Source: a bacterium | Lineage (GTDB): Bacteria > Bacillota_I > Bacilli_A > RF39 > UBA660 | NCBI GenBank assembly: GCA_019423565.1 | Contig: JAHZBE010000010.1 | Coordinates: 1-56,889, forward strand | Direction: 5' to 3' | DNA length: 56,889 nt | Shown: in pieces, positions 50,430 through 56,889 of the stretch | Numbering within the stretch: the first letter of the stretch is position 1 | How the letters are laid out: every line of letters begins with the position of its first letter | Program-made: the position numbers and the translations under genes | The notes under the pieces: model-generated | Databases searched by the model: none | What the model was told of the DNA's origin: nothing | Seen by the model: only the letters and a program-made list of their open reading frames with translations

Positions 50430-50855
50430 TTATTTAGTAACATTACCTGTACAACCTGATGATACAGAGCATGAAATAGTAGCTGTTTTACCACTAAAAT
50501 TATCTGAACCAGTAAGTGTTATATTGCATGAACTAGCACTTGGAGTACCATCAACCGCAATTGTTGTATCTGAACCAATATCAGCCATTTTCTTTATATT
50601 AGTTTCAGAACATCCACTATTTGTAGTATCATAAATTGATTTAACACCATCTGTAGTAGTGCCATTGACACCGATAATAGCCTCATTTTCTTCCATCGCA
50701 GTTTCAATCATTTTAACATTACTTTTCCAAGCACTTTTTCTTGAGTTATCAATAACGTTTAAAATTTGTGGTACTGCAATTACCATGATAATAGCAAGTA
50801 TAACTATAACTGCTAATAATTCAATTAATGTAAAACCTTTTGTATTTTTCTTCAT
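50430..50855 (-). CDS. Type IV pilin/pseudopilin
   Basis: A 141-residue protein with a prepilin leader NTKGFTLIELLAVIVILAII (cleavage after Gly, Glu at +5), a long N-terminal helix, and a small Thr/Ser/Gly-rich globular domain with two Cys pairs (CSETN, SSCNITL, ISCSVSSGC), which may form disulfides outside the cell. It is a substrate for the prepilin peptidase at 6483 and would be assembled by a platform such as the PilC-like protein at 7303. Strong promoter upstream, so it may be abundant. Confidence 0.88.
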   Translation of the reverse strand: MKKNTKGFTLIELLAVIVILAIIMVIAVPQILNVIDNSRKSAWKSNVKMIETAMEENEAIIGVNGTTTDGVKSIYDTTNSGCSETNIKKMADIGSDTTIAVDGTPSASSCNITLTGSDNFSGKTATISCSVSSGCTGNVTK

Positions 50856-50888
50856 TGTCTTACTTCTCCCTTCCTATATTACAAATTA

Positions 50889-50917
50889 ATATTATCATTT
50901 TATTTTTTTATAGTCAA
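50889..50917 (-). promoter_or_regulatory. Promoter of the pilin gene
   Basis: Minus strand TTGACT (50917-50912), 17 bases, TAATAT (50894-50889) with a TG extension. Confidence 0.7.
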
Positions 50918-50969
50918 TACATTTTTTTATTTTACCCTACTTTTTACTTTTGGTTTACATTTATAGTAT

Positions 50970-51515
50970 TTACTTTTTTTCTGTATATATACTAACTTTT
51001 CTATAGCCATATACTCTTTGTCTTTCTACAGTAAAATACTCTGTAGATATATCTTCATTTTGATATTCACAAATTACTATTCCGCCTTTTTTTAGTAATT
51101 TTTTTCTATATATTAATTTTAATATTTGCGTAATAACATGATTATCATATGGTGGATCTAGAAATATAATATTAAATTTTATTCTGTTTACCCTATAATA
51201 CTCAATCGCATCCTCGTAATCTTTTTTTATTACATCTGCTTTATCCATTACATCAAACTTTTCTAAATTAGTTTTTATAATTTTTACTGCGACTGGATTT
51301 TTATCATTAAAATAAACTTTTTTAGCGCCATTGCTTATTGCTTCTATTCCAAGATTCCCAGTTCCCGCAAATAAATCAAGACACACACTATCTTTTATAT
51401 AATCTTGTATAATCGCAAACATAGATTCTTTTACTCTATCCATTGTAGGTCTTGTTCCATCTATTGTATAACCTTTTATTTCTCTTCCTCTTAAAAAACC
51501 ACTTATAACTTTCAT
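50970..51515 (-). CDS. rsmD: 16S rRNA (guanine-966-N2)-methyltransferase
   Basis: RsmD (YlbH). The N-terminus MKVISGFLRGREIKGY and RPTMDRVKESMFAII are followed by the SAM loop CLDLFAGTGNLGIEAIS (near residue 45) and the catalytic DPPYDNH (near 122). The start is set at ATG 51515 after GGTGAAG; the frame has four extra upstream codons. It follows the ylbD-ylbE-ylbF genes as in Bacillus but is separated from them by a terminator. Confidence 0.94.
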   Translation of the reverse strand: MKVISGFLRGREIKGYTIDGTRPTMDRVKESMFAIIQDYIKDSVCLDLFAGTGNLGIEAISNGAKKVYFNDKNPVAVKIIKTNLEKFDVMDKADVIKKDYEDAIEYYRVNRIKFNIIFLDPPYDNHVITQILKLIYRKKLLKKGGIVICEYQNEDISTEYFTVERQRVYGYRKVSIYTEKK

Positions 51516-51551
51516 ATACTTCACCACTTACTTCTTATATATATTATACTC

Positions 51552-51584
51552 AAAAAAAGCTAGATTAACAAGAATTAATCTAGC
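51552..51584 (-). terminator. Terminator of ylbD-ylbE-ylbF
   Basis: Minus strand GCTAGATTAA-TTCTTG-TTAATCTAGC followed by seven T. It contains the ylbF stop. Confidence 0.9.
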
Positions 51585-51868
51585 ACACTTAATATTATAT
51601 TATTTATATTTATAGATAAAAGTCTCAAATTGTTTTGGATTTTTAAATATTCCTTTAATTCATCAATATTAAATAATTTTTTTCTTAAAGTCATTATTTC
51701 ATCATCTAATGTATTATTTTCTATATATAGTTTCTTATTTTTTTCAAATTCACTCATAAGATTTAAATATTCTTTATTAGAGTTTAACTTATCCTTTAAT
51801 TCTTTCATTCTTACTATATCTTCTGTTTTATCTAATTTTTCTATTATTTTATTTGTTTCTTCTATCAT
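51575..51868 (-). CDS. ylbF: YlbF-family protein
   Basis: A 97-residue all-helical protein of the YlbF/YmcA group (LKDKLNSNKEYLNLMSEFEK). In Bacillus, YlbF, YmcA and YaaT form a complex that guides RNase Y to transcripts and affects competence and sporulation. The assignment rests on helical pattern and position between ylbE and rsmD. Sequence match is moderate. Confidence 0.72.
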   Translation of the reverse strand: MIEETNKIIEKLDKTEDIVRMKELKDKLNSNKEYLNLMSEFEKNKKLYIENNTLDDEIMTLRKKLFNIDELKEYLKIQNNLRLLSININNIILSVLD

Positions 51869-51877
51869 ATTTTTCCT

Positions 51878-52099
51878 CTACTTTAATACATTCATAAATG
51901 TTCTTAATAAATCTAATTTTTCTGAAATATCATTTATTTTATCAGAAGCCGTTAATTTATACTTTTCTTTCATTTCTCTTTCCATTTCACTTAAAAGACC
52001 TGGATTTCTATTTAAATATTTGTACCAATAAGAATTTTCTCTAATATATTTTTGAAGAAGATAATTATTTTTTATTTTAAATTGTACATCTAATTTCAT
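51878..52099 (-). CDS. ylbE: YlbE-like protein
   Basis: A 73-residue protein matching Bacillus YlbE in LLQKYIRENSYWYKYLNRNP, followed by LLSEMEREMKEKYKLT. Function unknown. The start codon overlaps the ylbD stop by one base. Confidence 0.82.
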   Translation of the reverse strand: MKLDVQFKIKNNYLLQKYIRENSYWYKYLNRNPGLLSEMEREMKEKYKLTASDKINDISEKLDLLRTFMNVLK

Positions 52100-52470
52100 T
52101 AGTCCTCAAACTTCTTGTAAAGTGGTCTTGGTGTATAACTTTCAGTTGTATTAACTTCATCTTTTGTTATTAAAGATTGAACAATTCCAAGCGCTTTACT
52201 TATATTTGTAATGTTTTTTTGAACACTATTTAAATCTACTTTTTTTACCATATCAATAACATCCGTAATTGATACGTTTTCTTTTTTCTCATTAGTATTT
52301 TCTTTTATCTCCTCATTATTATTAAAATACTTATTCCATGCATCATTTTCTTTTCCATATAATGAATATGTTTCATAAAATTTTTGCCAAGTCATTTCAC
52401 CATTTTTAACATATCTTATAAGTTCTGGATGAGATTTAACAAATAATTTAAATTCTTCTTTATTAGACAT
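52099..52470 (-). CDS. ylbD: YlbD-like protein
   Basis: A 123-residue protein. The N-terminal block KEEFKLFVKSHPELIRYVKN and TWQKFYETYSLYG match the YlbD putative coat protein family. Bacillus YlbD is sporulation-linked. The conserved N-terminal half is followed by a variable charged part. First of the ylbD-ylbE-ylbF operon. Confidence 0.82.
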   Translation of the reverse strand: MSNKEEFKLFVKSHPELIRYVKNGEMTWQKFYETYSLYGKENDAWNKYFNNNEEIKENTNEKKENVSITDVIDMVKKVDLNSVQKNITNISKALGIVQSLITKDEVNTTESYTPRPLYKKFED

Positions 52471-52535
52471 ATAACCACCCCTACCTATTTTAATATATGC
52501 CTAATATTTAAAATTATTTATTTTTTTATTAGAGG

Positions 52536-54278
52536 TTACCAGCTGCTTCCGCCGCCGCCACCTCCGCCTCCTCCGGAGAATCCGCCTCCACCAGAGAAAC
52601 TTCCACCACCTGATGATCCACTTGATTCATATGGTCTTGAACTCATTGTTGTACTTACTGATGATAATGTACTTGTAAGCGAATTATTAAATTTATTTAC
52701 GTCAAATGCTCCCGTTGATGGTGAATACATAGTTCCTACGTACCAAGTTGGTGGCGCAATCGCAATTGACTCAAACTTTTTACTCCATATGTCAGATACA
52801 CCAAGTACATATGCATATGGAAGTATGTCAAAGAAATAATTTGGATTATCATTAACAAGCATTTCTAATTTTTCTTTTTCAACGCACATAAGATAATCTT
52901 TAAATCCATTTATTCTATTATAATATTTAGTTGCTTCTTCTGTTCTTTTTTTATTTGTAATAACAAATATAATTCCTATGATTACAGATGCAACTATTAA
53001 TACTTTCGATATTGTATTAAGAATAACATAATCATATGTTAATCTATATGTCGTAAATTGCTTTAAGAATGAAGATAACAACCATGGAATAAATATTAAT
53101 GCAAAATATGAAACATATGAAACATAATGTGATGTACTATAAATTTTATGTGTGTGACTAAGTTTAGCTAAAGCACTTGATAGTGTTGTATAAAAAGTAT
53201 CTTCTAAACTACTCTTTTTAACTATTCCTTCACTATTTGCTTTTTTAAATAAACCATTAAATGTTGTTTTTGCATATTCTGGTTCTGAATCATCAATATC
53301 TTTTAATTTTTGAAATGAAAAACTTCTTTTACTATTTTCAATTATTTGTAAGTATCCCTTATTAGCAAAATAAGTTATTAAAGATACAATTTGTTTATTG
53401 TCAGTACTCCCTTTATATAAATATCCTATTTCTGATGGAGTTAAATTATCTGGAACAGAATATTCAGGTACTAACAAATCTTTTTTTCTTAAGCTATATT
53501 TTGTATACAAAATTATACTTAATACTATTAGAAATACTGATATCATAATTAATACTATTAATATTAATAATGTTGGATCAAAAACCACTCTTTCACCTTT
53601 AAAGTATCCTTCTGGAAGTTCAATTCTAGCAGTTAATCCTTCATATGATGATAATGCATAAGTATTATTGCTATATGGCATAACATAACCATTTATTGTT
53701 GTTCCATTTATTGTATATTTAACATCTTCATAATATGTAGAACCATATTTACCAACTGTAAAATTAACCTTAGTTGTATCAAACTCTTTTGGCATTTCTA
53801 TTTTAAATCTTACATTTTTTATTTCGGTATCCCAATTTGTTCCTATTACATTAAAGTAAAAATCATCATAATCATCTACATTATCATCACCAACATCATA
53901 GTCATAAGTAATAACATATTGTTTATTTCCTATTAATGTAGTACTTGCATCTCCTATTTTTACCTTTAATTCACCATTTTCTTTTGAAGTAGTATAGTTT
54001 GCATTAACATTTAAATTTTTTATTAATGCTCTTGTTTCAACTGTCTTACCAGTTCTGTAATAAGTATTCTTATATGGAATTACCCTAATTATTCCATGTT
54101 TTTCGTATTCGAAATTTACATCGATTACCTCTTTTATATTTAATACATTGTTTTCATTTACTTTTATATCAACTTCATAATTTTCTATTGTATATCCATT
54201 AGATGCATTTACACCTAGTGGAAAAACTAAAAATAGAAAAAAAGATACAAAAAGTAATTTAATGTAATTCTTTTTCAT
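52536..54278 (-). CDS. DUF2207 membrane protein with glycine-rich C-terminus
   Basis: A 580-residue exported membrane protein. Signal peptide 1-25, DUF2207 extracellular domain (NGYTIENYEVDIKVNENNVL; NVIGTNWDTEIKNVRFKIEM), a membrane helix at about 238-260, a cytoplasmic domain, and two more helices (about 390-440). It ends with SFSGGGGFSGG repeats and SSW. Function unknown. It is encoded directly after lemA (15-base gap), a widespread pairing of TPM/DUF2207-like and LemA proteins. Confidence 0.88.
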   Translation of the reverse strand: MKKNYIKLLFVSFFLFLVFPLGVNASNGYTIENYEVDIKVNENNVLNIKEVIDVNFEYEKHGIIRVIPYKNTYYRTGKTVETRALIKNLNVNANYTTSKENGELKVKIGDASTTLIGNKQYVITYDYDVGDDNVDDYDDFYFNVIGTNWDTEIKNVRFKIEMPKEFDTTKVNFTVGKYGSTYYEDVKYTINGTTINGYVMPYSNNTYALSSYEGLTARIELPEGYFKGERVVFDPTLLILIVLIMISVFLIVLSIILYTKYSLRKKDLLVPEYSVPDNLTPSEIGYLYKGSTDNKQIVSLITYFANKGYLQIIENSKRSFSFQKLKDIDDSEPEYAKTTFNGLFKKANSEGIVKKSSLEDTFYTTLSSALAKLSHTHKIYSTSHYVSYVSYFALIFIPWLLSSFLKQFTTYRLTYDYVILNTISKVLIVASVIIGIIFVITNKKRTEEATKYYNRINGFKDYLMCVEKEKLEMLVNDNPNYFFDILPYAYVLGVSDIWSKKFESIAIAPPTWYVGTMYSPSTGAFDVNKFNNSLTSTLSSVSTTMSSRPYESSGSSGGGSFSGGGGFSGGGGGGGGGSSW

Positions 54279-54293
54279 ATCTTCCTCCCATAA

Positions 54294-54842
54294 TTAAAAT
54301 TCAACTTTTACATTTTTTCTTTGTTCTTCGCTTGCACTAAACATATTCATCGAATTATGATGAAACAATTTAGCAACTATGCAATCAGGAATTGCTGTAA
54401 TAGCGTAATTATAATTTCTAGCTGCAGCGTTGTAATATTTTCTAGCTCCTGCAAGTTCATTTTCAACATTTTTTAAATCTTCTTGTAAACTTAAGAAGTT
54501 TGTATTTGCTTTTAATTCTGGGTAACTTTCAGTTAAAGCAAATAATCTGCTTATCGCCTCAGTTACTTCATTATCAGCATTAATCTTATCATCAACGCTT
54601 CCGGCACTTACTGCTTTATTTCTAGCATTAATAACTCCTTCTAAAGTTTCTTTTTCATGTTTAGCATATCCTTTTACAGTATTAACTATATTTGGTATAA
54701 GATCATATCTTTTTACTAAATGTACATCAATATCTGCAAAAGCATTTTCTGCTTTCATTCTTTTTCTTACTAGTTTATTTTGTGTAGCAATTATCCATAA
54801 TATAATAAATACTACAATGGCAATAACTATTATCCAAACCAT
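54294..54842 (-). CDS. lemA: LemA family protein
   Basis: A 182-residue protein with one N-terminal membrane helix (about 2-20) and a helical bundle. Family motifs: AFADIDVHLVKRYDLIPNIV (near 35), YAKHEKETLEGVINARNKA, and AARNYNYAITAIPD near 142. The role in bacteria is poorly known. Operon with the DUF2207 gene downstream. Confidence 0.93.
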   Translation of the reverse strand: MVWIIVIAIVVFIILWIIATQNKLVRKRMKAENAFADIDVHLVKRYDLIPNIVNTVKGYAKHEKETLEGVINARNKAVSAGSVDDKINADNEVTEAISRLFALTESYPELKANTNFLSLQEDLKNVENELAGARKYYNAAARNYNYAITAIPDCIVAKLFHHNSMNMFSASEEQRKNVKVEF

Positions 54843-54901
54843 TTTTTATCATCTCCTTAAATTCATTATATCAAAACATATATATAATTGTAAATAACAT
54901 A

Positions 54902-55693
54902 TTATTTTTTGATTTCTACATTTACATCTATCTGACTAGTATATTTATTAAATTTAATTTTATAAGTTCCGTTTGTAGTATATTCAAAATAATAATATTT
55001 TGTATATGATTCACCAGATTTTAAGTCATCTGCATAATCAATTGTATCATCAAAATATGAACTTTGTTTTGTTAATTTTTTATCGCTTGGATCATAAATA
55101 TTCGAATAAAACATATTTAAATGATTTTCATCATTACTTAGATTTTTTATAGTTATAGGAAGTTTAACAAGTGTCATACCATTTTTTGTCGAATCACTAC
55201 TATTTAAAGTTGTAAATGTATAATCTGTTCCTATAATTATTTGCATATTTGAAAATTCAAATACTTCACCTGCATTAACAGTTTTATTTTCTTCTTTACT
55301 ATCAGTATCATAATCATCATTGTAATCATAATTATCTTTATAATTATCGATATCTGATTCTTTATAATTATAGGAGTCATTGTCTTCACTAAAACCTACT
55401 ATAAACCCTATTAATATAATTAATATAGATGATAATACCCTTGCCACAACTGAAACAAGTGCCCATATTCCTGCTGATTTAGACGCTTTTGGTCTATCTT
55501 TTTTCCATATTATAAATAATATTAAACCAGCAATTGGAACAAAGAACCCTAAAACACCCCATCCAAATGTATTTTTTTCTTCTTCAGAATTGATTATTGT
55601 AGTATTAGAAAATTCTTTATTTAATTTATTACCACAATTTGTACAAAATTCTGAAGTCATTTCATTTTTACTTCCGCATTTTTCACAATACAT
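54902..55693 (-). CDS. Zinc-ribbon membrane protein with DUF4352-like C-terminal domain
   Basis: A 263-residue protein. Zinc ribbon at 3-22 (CEKCGSKNEMTSEFCTNC), two membrane helices (about 45-62 and 78-100), an Asp/Asn-rich linker, and a beta-rich extracytoplasmic domain (FEFSNMQIIIGTDYTFTTLN; TLVKLPITIKNLSNDENH) resembling DUF4352/telokin-like domains. AGGGAGG precedes the ATG. Its first 85 residues are the donor-type relative of the chimera at 49737; 59 bases are identical between the two genes. Confidence 0.75.
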   Translation of the reverse strand: MYCEKCGSKNEMTSEFCTNCGNKLNKEFSNTTIINSEEEKNTFGWGVLGFFVPIAGLILFIIWKKDRPKASKSAGIWALVSVVARVLSSILIILIGFIVGFSEDNDSYNYKESDIDNYKDNYDYNDDYDTDSKEENKTVNAGEVFEFSNMQIIIGTDYTFTTLNSSDSTKNGMTLVKLPITIKNLSNDENHLNMFYSNIYDPSDKKLTKQSSYFDDTIDYADDLKSGESYTKYYYFEYTTNGTYKIKFNKYTSQIDVNVEIKK

Positions 55694-55772
55694 ATTTATT
55701 TCCCTCCTTTTAAATATATTAAACCATAAATTATAAATAAAATGTATTAAATTTTATAAACTTTACATATTT

Positions 55773-56621
55773 TTAATTAAATATATTTTTAGGTTTTATT
55801 TTAGAACTATCTTTTGGGTCTATAATATAAATTCCTATTAGCTCTTTATTATAAGTAAATGCTAATTTTTCATAGTTATATCTATTTTCTAATTTCGACC
55901 CATTTTTTATTTTATTATATAAATATTCATTTACTTCGAATATAGGAAAATCAATAACATCAACCATATTTATAAGTTTAATGTTCTCATTTATATCATC
56001 TAAATCTATCGCATCTTCTATATAAAATTTTCCTTGTTTTGTACGAATAAGGTCTGACATACATCCTATAGTACCTAATTTTTTGCATATATCATTTATT
56101 AAACTTCTAATATATGTTCCCTTTGATACATTACATTTAAATGTAAATTTATTTTGATTAATGCTTAATAATTCTATGTTATTTATTATTACTTTTTTTA
56201 TAGGAAGTTCAACACTTTTTCCTTCTCTAGCATACTCATATAATTTTTTTCCATTTACTTTAACTGCACTATATATTGGTACTTCCATATTATATTCACC
56301 AATAAATGAATTTAAAACTTCTTCTATAAATTCTTTATTAATGTTTGTAATATCTTCTGTTTCTAAAACATTACCTGTAATATCTAATGTATCAGTTTTT
56401 ATTCCAAGTGTTACCTCTGCAATATATTCTTTATTTAAACTAGTTATATCATCAACAAGTTTTAACGCTTTGTTAACCGCAATCACTAAAACGCCTTTAG
56501 CCATTGGATCAAGTGTACCAGTATGACCTACTTTCTTTGTATGTAATTTTTTACATACTATATTAACAACATCTCTACTAGTCATATTTTCTTTTTTATT
56601 TATTATTATAAATCCATCCAT
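55773..56621 (-). CDS. truB: tRNA pseudouridine-55 synthase
   Basis: Makes pseudouridine 55 in the T loop of tRNAs. It has the core GFIIINKKENMTSRDVV (start) and the catalytic Asp in HTGTLDPMAKGVLVIAV (near residue 38), then SKGTYIRSLINDICKKLG (near 170). Length 282. The start is set at ATG 56621, nine bases after GGAG. The frame upstream adds five codons (MELKK) with the site inside them. No rbfA or ribF neighbour is present. Confidence 0.94.
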   Translation of the reverse strand: MDGFIIINKKENMTSRDVVNIVCKKLHTKKVGHTGTLDPMAKGVLVIAVNKALKLVDDITSLNKEYIAEVTLGIKTDTLDITGNVLETEDITNINKEFIEEVLNSFIGEYNMEVPIYSAVKVNGKKLYEYAREGKSVELPIKKVIINNIELLSINQNKFTFKCNVSKGTYIRSLINDICKKLGTIGCMSDLIRTKQGKFYIEDAIDLDDINENIKLINMVDVIDFPIFEVNEYLYNKIKNGSKLENRYNYEKLAFTYNKELIGIYIIDPKDSSKIKPKNIFN

Positions 56622-56656
56622 TTTTTTCAACTCCATATAAATAGTACCATATTTTA

Positions 56657-56690
56657 AAAGAAAATATCTTATTTTTTAGATATTTTCTCT
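56657..56690 (-). terminator. Terminator of the partial right-edge gene
   Basis: Minus strand AGAAAATATCT and AGATATTTTCT around AAAAAATA, followed by TTT. It overlaps the stop codon. Confidence 0.65.
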
Positions 56691-56889
56691 TAAATTATTA
56701 ATTTCATCAATTGTTAAACCAGTTACATCCGATATATCTTCTATAGACATATTTTTCTTAAGCATATTTTTAGCAATATTTGATACACCATGATTTAATC
56801 CAGAACTATAACTATCTTCTATGGCATCTTCTAATATACACTTATTTTCATAAGCTTTCTTTTCTTCTTCATCATATAATAAAGCATAA
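56676..56889 (-). CDS. C-terminal part of a Rpn-like nuclease-transposase family protein (partial)
   Basis: The 5' part is beyond the window. The visible 70 codons, YALLYDEEEKKAYENKCILE then SSGLNHGVSNIAKNMLKKN and SIEDISDVTGLTIDEINNLR, match the tail of the Rpn/PD-(D/E)XK nuclease family. Such tails have a charged helix, a Gly-rich turn, then the short helix-turn-helix-like element ISxxTGLTxxEI. The catalytic core is not visible. The fragment at 1-40 may be the start of a related gene. Confidence 0.75.
   Translation of the reverse strand, partial: YALLYDEEEKKAYENKCILEDAIEDSYSSGLNHGVSNIAKNMLKKNMSIEDISDVTGLTIDEINNLRENI

Noticed and set aside
1..56889. CRISPR array, insertion sequence, tRNA or rRNA genes
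   Set aside because: No regularly spaced repeats, no transposase with terminal repeats, and no cloverleaf or rRNA-like sequence recognised by eye. Fragments at both edges are Rpn-like at most.

Overview
This is a strongly AT-rich bacterial chromosomal window. It suggests a wall-building member of the Bacillota, close to Bacilli, Erysipelotrichia or the Mollicutes-related gut lineages (inference). The evidence is Bacillus-type gene neighbourhoods (infC-rpmI-rplT; dnaG-rpoD-trmK; yqeG-yqeH; lexA/tkt/sirA/yneF; ylbD-ylbE-ylbF-rsmD; mraZ-rsmH-ftsL-pbp), strong AGGAGG-like ribosome binding sites, and peptidoglycan genes (MurE, a class B PBP). Trp is encoded by TGG, and TGA appears to act as a stop (trmK, dnaG), so the standard bacterial code is assumed. 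Nearly all genes lie on the minus strand. No tRNA, rRNA, CRISPR array or insertion sequence was recognised.

Layout. 1-1.7 kb: translation operon infC-rpmI-rplT with a structured leader, an AUA start on infC and an L20 with an extra C-terminal domain. 1.7-6.2 kb: a cyclotransferase/amidoligase pair and dnaE. 6.2-9.6 kb: rpmB, prepilin peptidase, a PilC-like protein with a long charged N-terminus, and a YqfQ-like protein. 9.6-17.7 kb: trmK, rpoD, dnaG, a surface adhesin-like protein, yqeH, yqeG, prsW and yneF. 17.8-25.8 kb: a solenoid-kinase-like protein, sirA, tkt, then an SOS locus in which lexA and a 43-residue membrane microprotein diverge from LexA-box promoters, followed by a YhcG-type nuclease and a YolD/Y-family polymerase operon with its own LexA box. 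25.8-35 kb: small metabolic enzymes, then an accessory operon of HAD nucleotidase-like proteins, one fused to a nucleoside hydrolase, with a class I amidotransferase, a PlcC-like protein and two multi-spanning membrane proteins. 35-44.8 kb: diguanylate cyclase, murE, a decayed kinase-like pseudogene, a membrane-anchored regulator, pyruvate kinase, a helical-repeat protein, a lipoprotein and a frameshifted pilin-GLUG locus. 44.9-48.7 kb: the start of the division/cell-wall cluster with MraZ-binding repeats. 48.8-56.9 kb: nfo, a pilin and a chimeric zinc-ribbon/pilin protein, rsmD and the ylb genes, DUF2207/LemA, a zinc-ribbon protein, truB and a partial gene.

The most interesting items are: (i) three copies of a T-tract/AGGGGAA-N15-GAGAATA element upstream of minus-strand genes, including dnaG-rpoD, which fit sigma-H promoter spacing; (ii) the divergent LexA-controlled 43-residue membrane protein in the yneA position; (iii) the HAD/nucleoside hydrolase operon; (iv) a gene built by fusing a zinc-ribbon membrane protein to the body of a neighbouring pilin, with the pilin's terminator copied along; (v) frameshifts in A-runs and one TGA at a Trp position, which may be decay, phase variation or sequence error.
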